Positions 1 through 6,515 of a stretch of DNA of 7,863 nt are shown here, piece by piece. A program made the translations under genes and the position numbers. A model generated the notes under the pieces. The model made no database searches and was not told where the DNA came from. It saw only the letters and a program-made list of their open reading frames with translations. Origin of the DNA: Caulobacteraceae bacterium (GTDB lineage Bacteria > Pseudomonadota > Alphaproteobacteria > Caulobacterales > Caulobacteraceae); contig CANGRP010000123.1 of the NCBI GenBank assembly GCA_947456005.1, positions 1 through 7,863 of the forward strand. Reading direction: 5' to 3'. Position 1 is the stretch's first letter; each line of letters starts with the position of its first letter.

Positions 1-1902
1 CTCGGCCGCCATGGCCCGGCGCTCGGCGGCTGTGATCATCTCGGCGGTGCCCTTGGGCTGGGCGATGTCGCGGTCCGTCAGTCCGTCATCCCCAAGGCCC
101 AGGGCGCGGATCAAGCCGCGGTGGACGATCAGGTCGGCGTAACGCCGGATCGGCGAGGTGAAATGGGCGTAGCGGTCCAGGTTCAGGCCGAAATGGCCGA
201 TGTTGTCCGTGTCATAGATCGCCTGCATCTGGCTGCGCAGGACGACCTCATTGATGATGGCGGCGCTGGGGCTTTCCCGCGTTTCCGCCAGCAGCCGGTT
301 GAAGCGGTCCGTCCGGGGCGCCTCGCCCTTGGACCAGGGCAGGCCGAGGGTGCCGAGGAAGTCGGCCAGGGCATGGACCTTCTCCAGGCTGGGCGTGTCG
401 TGGACGCGATAGATCAGCGGCGTCTTTCGGGCCTCCAGGGTCTGTGCGGCGCAGACATTGGCCTGGATCATCATCTCTTCGATGAGCTGGTGGGCCGGCA
501 GCACCGCCCGGGCCCGGATGGCGGTGATCTGGCCCTCCGCATTCATCAGGATCCGGCGCTCGGGGCTCTCGATGGCGAGGGGCGAGCGCCGGCGCCGGGC
601 GTCGAGCATGACGGCGTAGGCGGCGTAGAGCGGCTTCAGCACCCGGTCCATGAGGGGGCCGGTGACCTCATCCGTCCGCCCCTCGATCGCGGCCTGGGCC
701 TGCTCGTAGGAGAGCTTGGCCGCCGAGCGCATCAGTCCCCGGACGAAGCGGTGACCCGTCTTGCGCCCACTCGCGTCGAAGACCATCCGCACCGCCAGGC
801 AGGCCCTGTTCTCGCCGGCCCGGAGGCTGCAGAGCCCGGCGGAGAGCCGCTCCGGGAGCATGGGCTCCACCCGGTCGGGGAAGTAGACGCTGTTGCCCTT
901 GTCCCGGGCGGTGCGGTCCAGGGCCGAGCCCGGCCGGACATAGGCGGCGACGTCGGCGATGGCGACCCAGACCACCCAGCCGCCGGGATTTCCAGCGTCC
1001 TCGTCCGGTTCGGCGTAGACCGCGTCGTCATGGTCCCGCGCGTCGGGGGGATCGATGGTGATAAGGGGCAGGGCGCGCAGGTCCTCGCGGCCGGCGAGGT
1101 CGGGCTCGCGGGCGGCCTCCGCCTCCACCTCCGCCGCCTCGGGAAAGCCTGTCGGGATACCGTGGGCGTGGATGGCGATCAGCGAGGCGGCCCGGGGATC
1201 GTCCTCCCGTCCCACGCGCTCCAGGATCTCGCCCCGGTGCAGGCCGAAACGCCGGCCCCCGGGGGTCAGGCGGGCCACAACCAGGTCCCCGTCGCGCAGG
1301 TCGGCCGGAGCCGGGCCCTCAATCAGGACCTGGTCCCGCGAGCGCCGGTCCACGGGCTCGACACGGACCTGCCGGGCCGACTTGCGGACCACGCCGAGCA
1401 CCCTGTGGACGGCCGCGCCCAGGCGCTTGATCAGCCGCGCCTCGGTCTCGCCCGCCTCGGTGGTCTCGAAGCGGACCAGCAGGCGGTCGCCAAGGCCGGG
1501 TGCGCCCGCCGCCGCCTCGTTGCGGTCGGGCGCCAGGCGCACGAGGGGCGCATCCTCGCCCTTGACCAGGCGCACCAGCAGTTCGCCGTCCGGATCGCGC
1601 TCCACCACCTCGGCGACGCCCACAGGGGGCAGTTCCCCGCTGATGGCGACTCCCTTTCGACCCCGCCGTCCCAGGGCCCCGCTGTCCTGGAGCTCGCGCA
1701 GCATGTCGCGCAAGGCGATGCGGTCAGCCCCCTTCAGCCCGAACGCTCGGGCGATATCGGACTTCTCGGCTTCCCCGGTCTCGCGGATGAAGGCCAGCAG
1801 GGTTTCGCGGTCGGGCAGGCCCTGGGGCGGGCGCCGGCCGTGGCCGGCGGTCCCGGTTCGGGCGCCTTCCGGGCGGCGGCGGGGCGGTCGGGGTCTGGCC
1901 AT
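1..1902 (-). CDS. rnr: Ribonuclease R (RNB-family 3'-5' exoribonuclease), C-terminus cut off by the window edge
   Basis: RNase R is a processive, hydrolytic 3'-5' exoribonuclease of the RNase II/RNB family that degrades structured RNA in mRNA decay and rRNA quality control. My translation gives 634 uninterrupted codons to the window edge. An arginine-rich N-terminus (1-30) precedes a helix-turn-helix-like region (about 31-85) and a cold-shock/OB region (about 90-260). The RNB domain carries ITIDPPDARDHDD with D284, D290, D292 and D293, matching the four metal-binding aspartates of E. coli RNase R (D272, D278, D280, D281). Y340 in SVYFP and the SPIRRY motif (583-588) are also present. The distal RNB end, S1 domain and basic tail lie outside the window. 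ATG at 1902 is the only sensible start because an in-frame TAG lies at 1906-1908. It begins 20 bp after the topA stop with no clear Shine-Dalgarno, so coupled expression with topA is likely. Identity is near certain. Confidence 0.96.
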   Translation of the reverse strand, partial: MARPRPPRRRPEGARTGTAGHGRRPPQGLPDRETLLAFIRETGEAEKSDIARAFGLKGADRIALRDMLRELQDSGALGRRGRKGVAISGELPPVGVAEVVERDPDGELLVRLVKGEDAPLVRLAPDRNEAAAGAPGLGDRLLVRFETTEAGETEARLIKRLGAAVHRVLGVVRKSARQVRVEPVDRRSRDQVLIEGPAPADLRDGDLVVARLTPGGRRFGLHRGEILERVGREDDPRAASLIAIHAHGIPTGFPEAAEVEAEAAREPDLAGREDLRALPLITIDPPDARDHDDAVYAEPDEDAGNPGGWVVWVAIADVAAYVRPGSALDRTARDKGNSVYFPDRVEPMLPERLSAGLCSLRAGENRACLAVRMVFDASGRKTGHRFVRGLMRSAAKLSYEQAQAAIEGRTDEVTGPLMDRVLKPLYAAYAVMLDARRRRSPLAIESPERRILMNAEGQITAIRARAVLPAHQLIEEMMIQANVCAAQTLEARKTPLIYRVHDTPSLEKVHALADFLGTLGLPWSKGEAPRTDRFNRLLAETRESPSAAIINEVVLRSQMQAIYDTDNIGHFGLNLDRYAHFTSPIRRYADLIVHRGLIRALGLGDDGLTDRDIAQPKGTAEMITAAERRAMAAE

Positions 1903-1922
1903 GGCCTAGACTAGACCCATTC

Positions 1923-4529
1923 TCAGGACTTTGCTCCGGGCTTTGCGGTCTTTCGCGCCGCCGCCTTCCTGGCGGCGGGCTTCTTCGCCGCCGGAGTCTT
2001 GACGGCGGTCGCCTTGGTCGCCGGAGCCTTGCGGGCCTTTCCCTTTGCCGCCGGGGCCTTGGCTACGCGGGCGGCCAGCAGTTCCACGGCCGCCTCAAGG
2101 GTCAGCTCCGCCGGATCGGACCCCCGGGGAATGTTGGCGTTCACCTGGCCATGCTTGACGTAGGGACCAAAGCGTCCGGACAGGATCTTCACGGGCGCGC
2201 CATCCGCCGGGTGGGCCCCCAGGTCCCGAAGGGCTGCGGCCTCGCCGCGGCCGGCGCGACCCCCGGCCTTCTTCTCGGCCAGCAGGGTCACGGCCCGGTT
2301 CACCCCGACCTCGAACACCTCGTCCACCCCCGGCAGGTTGGCGTAGACACCGGCGTGCTGGACGAAGGGGCCGTAGCGCCCGATCCCGGCCAGGATGACG
2401 CCTCCGTCCTCCGGATGAAGACCTACCTCCCTGGGCAGGCGCAGCAGTCTCAGGCCCTTTTCCAGGTCCATGGCCTCTGGCGACCAGCCCTTGGGCAGGG
2501 AGGCGCGCTTGGGCTTCTCCGCCTCGCCCAGCTGGACAAACGGTCCGAAACGCCCGGACTTGAGGAAGACGGTCAGCCCGGTCTCCGGGTCGGTTCCCAG
2601 CTCGCGGTCGCCCGCCGGGGTTTCACCCTCCGCGCTCGGCGGACCGAATTTCCGCGTGTAGCGGCATTCCGGGTAGTTGGAGCAGCCGATGAAGGGCTCG
2701 AAGCGGCTGGGCTTGAGGGAAAGCTCTCCTGTGCCGCACTTGGGACAGGTCCGGCCGCCCTCGCCCGGGAACAGGAAGGGCCCCAGGGTGGTGTTCAGGG
2801 CCTCGATCACGTCCCGGGTCGGTTGCTTCAGGACCTCGGCGGTGGCGGGCTGGAACTCGCCCCAGAACTCACGCAGCAGGGCCTTCCAGTCGAGCTCGCC
2901 GGCCGAGACCTGGTCGAGCTTTTCCTCAAGCGCCGCAGTGAAGTCATACTCGACATAGCGGTTGAAGAAGGACTCCAGAAACACCGTCACCAGGCGCCCC
3001 TTGTCCTCGGGAATGAACCGGTTCTTGTCCATCCGCACATAGCTTCGGTCGCGCAGGACTGACAGGATGGAGGCGTAGGTCGAGGGCCGGCCGATCCCCA
3101 GCTCCTCCATCTTCCGGACCAGGCTGGCCTCGGAGTAGCGCGGCGGCGGCTCGGTGAAATGCTGGTCGGCCTTGGCCTTGCGGACTTCGGCGGCGGCGCC
3201 GGCGTTCAGCTGCGGAAGGCGGCCGCCATCCTCGTCCTCGGGGTCGTCCCGGCCTTCCTCGTAGACCTTGAGGTAGCCGTCGAAGAGGATGACCTGGCCG
3301 GTGGCTCGAAGACCTGTTCGGCCGTCCGGCGTCGACAGGTCCACCGTCGTGCGCTCGATCCGGGCGGACTCCATCTGCGAGGCCAGCATCCGCTTCCAGA
3401 CCAGTTCATAGAGCCGGCCCAGGTCGCCCTCCAGGCGCAGAGATCCCGGATTCCGCGCCAGGCTCGTGGGACGGATGGCCTCGTGCGCCTCCTGGGCGTT
3501 GCGCGCCTTTGTGCGGTACTGGCGGGCGCTCTCCGGAAGGTAGGCCCCTCCGAAAAGGCCCGAGATCACCTCCCGGGCTTCCTGCAGCGCCTCCGGCGCC
3601 GACTGGACGCCGTCTGTTCGCATGTAGGTGATCAGGCCCACGGTCTCGCCGCCGATGTCGACGCCCTCATAGAGCTTCTGAGCCGCCTGCATGGTCCTCT
3701 GGGCCGAGAAGCCCAGCTTGCGCGCCGCTTCCTGCTGGAGCGTCGAGGTGGTGAAGGGCGGGGCTGGCGAGCGCCGGGCGGGCTTCTTCTCCACGGCCGA
3801 AATTGTAAAGGCGCCAGCCTCCACCGCCTTGCGCGCGGCCTCGGCGGCGTCGGCGTCCCCCAGGTCGAACTTGGTCAGCTTCCGCCCTTCGTGCACCGCC
3901 AGCCGGGCGGTGAAGGGGGCGCCGGCCGAGGTCATGTCGGCCTCCACCGTCCAGTACTCCCGGGTGAGGAAGCGCTCGATCTCGATCTCGCGGTCCACCA
4001 CAAGGCGCAGGGCCACCGACTGGACCCGGCCGGCCGAACGGGCGCCCGGCAGCTTGCGCCAGAGGACGGGAGAGAGATTGAAGCCGACGAGGTAGTCGAG
4101 GGCCCGCCGGGCGAGATAGGCCTCCACCAGTTCCATGTCGATCTGGCGGGGCGACTTCATCGCCTCGGTCACGGCCGACTTCGTGATGGCGTTGAAGACC
4201 ACGCGCTCGACCGGCTTGTCCTTCACCGCCCGCTTCTGACGCAGCACATCCAGGACGTGCCAGGAGATGGCCTCGCCCTCACGGTCCGGGTCGGTGGCCA
4301 GGATGATGCGGTCCGAGACCTTGGCCGCCTCTGCGATCTCCGACAGGCGCTTGGCCGCCTTGGCGTCGACTTCCCAGGACATGGCGAAGTCCTCGTCCGG
4401 CCGGACCGAGCCGTCCTTGGGCGGCAGATCGCGGACATGGCCATAGCTCGCCAGGACCTTGTAGTCCGACCCCAGGTACTTGTTGATGGTCTTGGCCTTG
4501 GCGGGGCTCTCGACGATGACGAGGTGCAT
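1923..4529 (-). CDS. topA: DNA topoisomerase I (type IA, omega protein)
   Basis: TopA relaxes negatively supercoiled DNA by cutting one strand through a 5'-phosphotyrosine and passing the other, balancing gyrase behind RNA polymerase. The protein is 868 aa, close to the family norm. The TOPRIM domain starts with VESPAKAKTI (E7, K11) and holds DPDREGE (D80, D82, E84). The catalytic tyrosine is Y302 in ITYMRTDG, with R304. One four-cysteine zinc ribbon is visible (C595, C598, C616, C622). It is followed by three C-terminal topoisomerase repeats marked by GRFGPFVQ (659), GRYGPFVQ (717) and GRFGPYVK (785), and by a Lys/Ala/Pro-rich tail (about 823-868). I place the start at ATG 4529 because MHLVIVESPAKAK is the conserved N-terminus and AAGGA lies 5 nt upstream. 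A longer frame from a TTG at 4598 adds 23 non-conserved residues, and that TTG is part of a TTGACA hexamer. It sits 93 bp after dprA and 20 bp before rnr. Confidence 0.98.
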   Translation of the reverse strand: MHLVIVESPAKAKTINKYLGSDYKVLASYGHVRDLPPKDGSVRPDEDFAMSWEVDAKAAKRLSEIAEAAKVSDRIILATDPDREGEAISWHVLDVLRQKRAVKDKPVERVVFNAITKSAVTEAMKSPRQIDMELVEAYLARRALDYLVGFNLSPVLWRKLPGARSAGRVQSVALRLVVDREIEIERFLTREYWTVEADMTSAGAPFTARLAVHEGRKLTKFDLGDADAAEAARKAVEAGAFTISAVEKKPARRSPAPPFTTSTLQQEAARKLGFSAQRTMQAAQKLYEGVDIGGETVGLITYMRTDGVQSAPEALQEAREVISGLFGGAYLPESARQYRTKARNAQEAHEAIRPTSLARNPGSLRLEGDLGRLYELVWKRMLASQMESARIERTTVDLSTPDGRTGLRATGQVILFDGYLKVYEEGRDDPEDEDGGRLPQLNAGAAAEVRKAKADQHFTEPPPRYSEASLVRKMEELGIGRPSTYASILSVLRDRSYVRMDKNRFIPEDKGRLVTVFLESFFNRYVEYDFTAALEEKLDQVSAGELDWKALLREFWGEFQPATAEVLKQPTRDVIEALNTTLGPFLFPGEGGRTCPKCGTGELSLKPSRFEPFIGCSNYPECRYTRKFGPPSAEGETPAGDRELGTDPETGLTVFLKSGRFGPFVQLGEAEKPKRASLPKGWSPEAMDLEKGLRLLRLPREVGLHPEDGGVILAGIGRYGPFVQHAGVYANLPGVDEVFEVGVNRAVTLLAEKKAGGRAGRGEAAALRDLGAHPADGAPVKILSGRFGPYVKHGQVNANIPRGSDPAELTLEAAVELLAARVAKAPAAKGKARKAPATKATAVKTPAAKKPAARKAAARKTAKPGAKS
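1926..2063 (-). other. Lys/Ala/Pro-rich, histone-H1-like tail of TopA
   Basis: The last 46 residues of TopA (about 823-868) are a low-complexity run of short units such as KAPATK, KTPAAKK and ARKAAARK, with no hydrophobic core. The composition resembles the basic tails of histone-H1-like bacterial proteins and is expected to be disordered and to bind DNA or RNA non-specifically. Basic C-terminal tails on TopA are known from several high-GC bacteria. The effect on processivity here is inference. Confidence 0.75.
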
Positions 4530-4534
4530 GCAGT

Positions 4535-4539
4535 TCCTT
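4535..4539 (-). promoter_or_regulatory. Ribosome binding site deciding the topA start
   Basis: On the minus strand AAGGA precedes the ATG at 4529 by 5 nt. This supports initiation at MHLVIVESPAKAK rather than at the upstream in-frame TTG (4598). Confidence 0.75.
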
Positions 4540-4540
4540 G

Positions 4541-4554
4541 GGGCCCGCTGGCCC
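4541..4554 (-). repeat. Small GC hairpin just upstream of the topA ribosome binding site
   Basis: GGGCC (4541-4545) and GGCCC (4550-4554) form a 5-bp all-GC inverted repeat with a 4-nt loop, ending 1-2 nt before the AAGGA site in the mRNA direction. It could affect ribosome access. At this GC content such short stems are common, so a function is only a possibility. Confidence 0.35.
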
Positions 4555-4592
4555 TGTGAAGGGGCGGGAAAGTGGGCCGCGGAGGGGGCGGC

Positions 4593-4598
4593 TGTCAA
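4593..4598 (-). promoter_or_regulatory. Possible -35 element (TTGACA) for a topA promoter
   Basis: A perfect TTGACA hexamer lies on the minus strand in the 93-bp gap between dprA and topA, 63 bp before the topA ATG and directly after the hairpin over the dprA stop. No good -10 follows: CCACTT at 17-bp spacing is poor, and GCCCACTT is a weak match to the Caulobacter-type GCTANAWC. A separate topA promoter is plausible but unproven. Confidence 0.35.
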
Positions 4599-4600
4599 CT

Positions 4601-4630
4601 TGGCCTGAGGAAGCGGCCGGCCTCAGGCCA
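4601..4630 (-). repeat. Perfect 10-bp inverted repeat (stem-loop) spanning the dprA stop codon
   Basis: TGGCCTGAGG (4601-4610) and CCTCAGGCCA (4621-4630) are exact reverse complements separated by a 10-nt loop. The dprA stop TGA (4623-4625) lies inside one arm. No T-run follows on either strand, so it is not a textbook intrinsic terminator. It could attenuate transcription, stabilise the dprA mRNA 3' end, or mark the unit boundary before topA. The repeat is certain; the function is inferred. Confidence 0.7.
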
Positions 4631-5732
4631 GGGCCGCGCCCCCTCCGGTTGTGAAGACCACGCGTCCGGACAGTTCCAGTTCGGCCAGGGCGGCGTTCAC
4701 CTCCGAGGTCGAGAGGCCTGAGAGGCGGACAATCTCGTCCCGGGGCGCAGGTGAGGGCGACAGCAGGGCCAGGATGGTGTCCCGCGCGGTCTCCGGCGCC
4801 GCCTCGGCCAGCCCCGGCCCGGCCGCCGTCGCCGGTTCGAAGGGAAGGTCGGGTTCGGCGAGGCCCGCCAGCCCGGCCAGGCTGCGAAGCACGTCCTCGG
4901 CGCCCTCGCAGACGGCGGCGCCCTGCCGCAGAAGGTCATTTCCGCCCCGGGATCGGGGATCGAGGGGCGAGCCCGGGACGGCGAGGACATCGCGACCCAT
5001 CTCCGCCGCCAGCCGCGCGGTGATGAGCGAGCCGGACCGCAGTTCGGCCTCCACGACCACGACGGCGCGGCAGAGGCCGGCGATGATCCGGTTGCGCCTG
5101 GGGAAGTCCGCGGCGGAGGCCGTGCGGCCGGGCGGGTTCTCGGAAACCATGCATCCTCCGGCGGCGAGGATGGCGGCGTAGAGGTCGGCGTGCTGGGCGG
5201 GATAGATATCGTCGACCCCGCCGCCGAGGACCGCCGCAGTTCCCGTGGCGAGGGCCCCCTTGTGGGCGGCGCCGTCCACACCCCGGGCCAGCCCGGACAC
5301 CACGGTCAGGCCTGCGGCCCCGAGATCGGCGGCGAGGGCGCCGGCGAACCTCAGGCCGAGGGCCGAGGCGGCCCGCGCGCCGACAATGGCGACGCAGGTC
5401 CGTTCGAGTGGGCGGGGATCTCCCAGCACCCAGATCAGGGGCGGCGGCGGGTCAAGGGCGGCCAACAGGGCCGGGAACCCGGGTTCGCAGGCCAGGAGCA
5501 GGCGTGCGCCCAAGGCGTCTCCCGCTGCGATCTCGTCTTCCGCCTGCGCCGGCGTCTGGGGCGCGATGGGCGTCATCCTTCCGACCCTGCGGGACAGGTC
5601 GGGCAGGGCCTCAAGGGCCAGGGAGGGATCGCCGAACCGCCGGATCAGTTCCCGGAAGGTGACGGCGCCGACGCTGGGTGTCCGCGCCAGTCGCAGCCAG
5701 TCCCGCCTGAAGGTGTCCGGGCGGTCCGTCAC
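4623..5732 (-). CDS. dprA: DNA-processing protein DprA (Smf family)
   Basis: DprA binds incoming single-stranded DNA in the cytoplasm and loads RecA on it during natural transformation. The family is also widespread in bacteria not known to be competent. The 369-aa protein has an N-terminal SAM-like helical region (about 8-60), then the Rossmann-like DprA core: VAIVGAR (114-120), SGLARGVDGAAH (146-157), GGGVDDIYP (170-178), FPRRNRIIAGL (210-220), SGSLITAR (233-240) and VPG...GGNDLLRQGA (252-272). A C-terminal winged-helix/DML1-like region covers about 314-360. The start is GTG 5732, overlapping the plsY stop as GTGA with GAGG 4 nt upstream. The same frame stays open to 6452, but that extension is Arg/Pro/Gly-rich shadow of plsY. 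All hallmark residues are intact, so it should be functional. The coupling to plsY means both are made from one transcript. Confidence 0.96.
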   Translation of the reverse strand: MTDRPDTFRRDWLRLARTPSVGAVTFRELIRRFGDPSLALEALPDLSRRVGRMTPIAPQTPAQAEDEIAAGDALGARLLLACEPGFPALLAALDPPPPLIWVLGDPRPLERTCVAIVGARAASALGLRFAGALAADLGAAGLTVVSGLARGVDGAAHKGALATGTAAVLGGGVDDIYPAQHADLYAAILAAGGCMVSENPPGRTASAADFPRRNRIIAGLCRAVVVVEAELRSGSLITARLAAEMGRDVLAVPGSPLDPRSRGGNDLLRQGAAVCEGAEDVLRSLAGLAGLAEPDLPFEPATAAGPGLAEAAPETARDTILALLSPSPAPRDEIVRLSGLSTSEVNAALAELELSGRVVFTTGGGAALA

Positions 5733-6394
5733 AGCGCCTCGGGTGGAGGTTCGGGCGGGGCCGCAGGCGGCTTGCCGCCACCGATCCGGGGTTCCTCGCC
5801 CTTGAGGATCCGCCGCAGGTTTTCCTGGTGACGCACGAAGATCAGGGCGCCCATGAAGAGGGTCAGGGTCACGATGGCGTGGGGGGAGTGGAAGACGAAG
5901 AGGGCGAAGAGGGGCGCTAGGGCGGCGGCCGTGAGGGCGGCGAGCGAGGAGATCCGGAAGAGGAGGGCCATGACGACCCAGGTCGCCGCGGCGGCCAGGC
6001 CGACGGGAAAGGCGGCGGCCAACAGGGTGCCAAAGAAGGTCGAGACCCCCTTGCCGCCCTTGAACCGCAGGAAGACGGGAAAGAGGTGACCGAGGAAGGC
6101 CGATCCCGCCGCCAGGGCCACCAGGGTATGCCGGGTGGCGTCCGGCTCGCCTCGGGTCAGCAGCACGGCCGCCAGCACGGCCAGGGCGCCCTTGCCCCCG
6201 TCGCCGAGCAGGGTCAGCAGGGCCAGGTCCTTTCGGCCGGACCGCAGGACATTGGTCGCCCCGATGTTCCCCGAGCCGATGTTGCGGGGGTCGCCGGCGC
6301 CGGCCAACCTCATGCTGATGACGCCGAAGGGCGTGGACCCCAGGAGGTAACCCCCGACCATGACGGCGGCGATGACGAGTGATTCGTTGGGCAT
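5729..6394 (-). CDS. plsY: Acyl-phosphate:glycerol-3-phosphate acyltransferase PlsY
   Basis: PlsY is an inner-membrane enzyme that transfers the acyl group from acyl-phosphate (made by PlsX) to glycerol-3-phosphate, giving lysophosphatidic acid, the first committed step of phospholipid synthesis in most bacteria. The 221-aa protein has about five hydrophobic segments (roughly 5-28, 58-80, 90-108, 118-145, 150-188). The three cytosolic PlsY motifs are present: DPRNIGSGNIGATNVLR (35-51), RFKGGKGVSTFFG (110-122) and RHQENLRRILKGEEPRI (188-204). GDGGKG (64-69) is also typical. The tail after about 205 is Pro/Gly-rich and non-conserved. The ATG at 6394 is preceded by GGAGGAG with 10-nt spacing. 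It is the first gene after the promoter/SOS-box gap, and its TGA overlaps the dprA GTG. Both names plsY and ygiH are used for the family. Confidence 0.97.
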   Translation of the reverse strand: MPNESLVIAAVMVGGYLLGSTPFGVISMRLAGAGDPRNIGSGNIGATNVLRSGRKDLALLTLLGDGGKGALAVLAAVLLTRGEPDATRHTLVALAAGSAFLGHLFPVFLRFKGGKGVSTFFGTLLAAAFPVGLAAAATWVVMALLFRISSLAALTAAALAPLFALFVFHSPHAIVTLTLFMGALIFVRHQENLRRILKGEEPRIGGGKPPAAPPEPPPEAL

Positions 6395-6423
6395 GGGCGG
6401 CGGGCTCCTCCGATAGCCCGGGC

Positions 6424-6452
6424 AGTCTAGGTCGCCGCCACCCCCGCGTCAC
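6424..6452 (-). promoter_or_regulatory. Weaker alternative promoter for plsY
   Basis: GTGACGC (6446-6452) resembles TTGACGS. It is followed after 14 nt by CCTAGACT (6424-6431), a partial match to GCTANAWC. A start here would leave a leader of about 20-25 nt. It is a weaker candidate than the one at 6464-6492 and has no LexA box on it. Confidence 0.25.
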
Positions 6453-6463
6453 CCTTCAGGCGC

Positions 6464-6492
6464 AGACAAGCACGCACCGAAATGTTCGTCAA
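6464..6492 (-). promoter_or_regulatory. Putative housekeeping promoter for plsY-dprA(-topA-rnr)
   Basis: On the minus strand TTGACG (6487-6492) forms a perfect -35 of the Caulobacter-type TTGACGS class. After TTGACGA and 14 nt comes GCTTGTCT (6464-6471), a partial match to GCTANAWC. An A6 tract (6500-6505) lies just upstream and may act as an UP-like element. Predicted transcription would start near 6457 and leave a leader of about 60 nt before plsY. The -35 is strong and the -10 is weak. Confidence 0.5.
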
Positions 6493-6498
6493 ATGTTC
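6484..6498. promoter_or_regulatory. Putative LexA (SOS) box, GTTC-N7-GTTC
   Basis: GTTC at 6484-6487 and GTTC at 6495-6498 are separated by exactly 7 nt (GTCAAAT). This is the direct-repeat SOS box established for alphaproteobacterial LexA, as in Rhodobacter and Caulobacter. It lies in the gap between pyrC' and plsY, 90 bp before the plsY ATG, and covers the whole TTGACG -35 hexamer, which is where a repressor would block RNA polymerase. From base composition I estimate well under 1% chance of such a match in a gap this size. Binding is not shown. Confidence 0.65.
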
Positions 6499-6515
6499 CT
6501 TTTTTCGTAGAGGCC

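Noticed and set aside
121..1914. 597-aa open frame on the plus strand
   Set aside because: It is exactly antisense to rnr, which has intact RNase R active-site motifs. The translation is Gly/Arg/Ala-rich with no recognisable domain, as expected of antisense frames at about 70% GC.
3159..4559. 466-aa and other plus-strand frames (also 2151-3062 and 6768-7679)
   Set aside because: They are antisense to the conserved topA and pyrC' coding regions, low-complexity in composition, and have no family resemblance.
4530..4598. 23-residue N-terminal extension of TopA from TTG 4598
   Set aside because: The conserved TopA start is MHLVIVESPAKAK with AAGGA 5 nt upstream. The TTG belongs to a TTGACA hexamer.
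6381..6385. GATTC (GANTC, CcrM-type methylation site) near the plsY start
   Set aside because: A single site inside the coding region, 9 bp past the start codon. GANTC motifs are scattered elsewhere in the window and nothing shows regulation here.
5733..6452. 240-residue N-terminal extension of dprA
   Set aside because: It overlaps plsY almost completely in another frame and is Arg/Pro/Gly-rich. DprA families start near the GTG at 5732, which has an overlapping stop/start.
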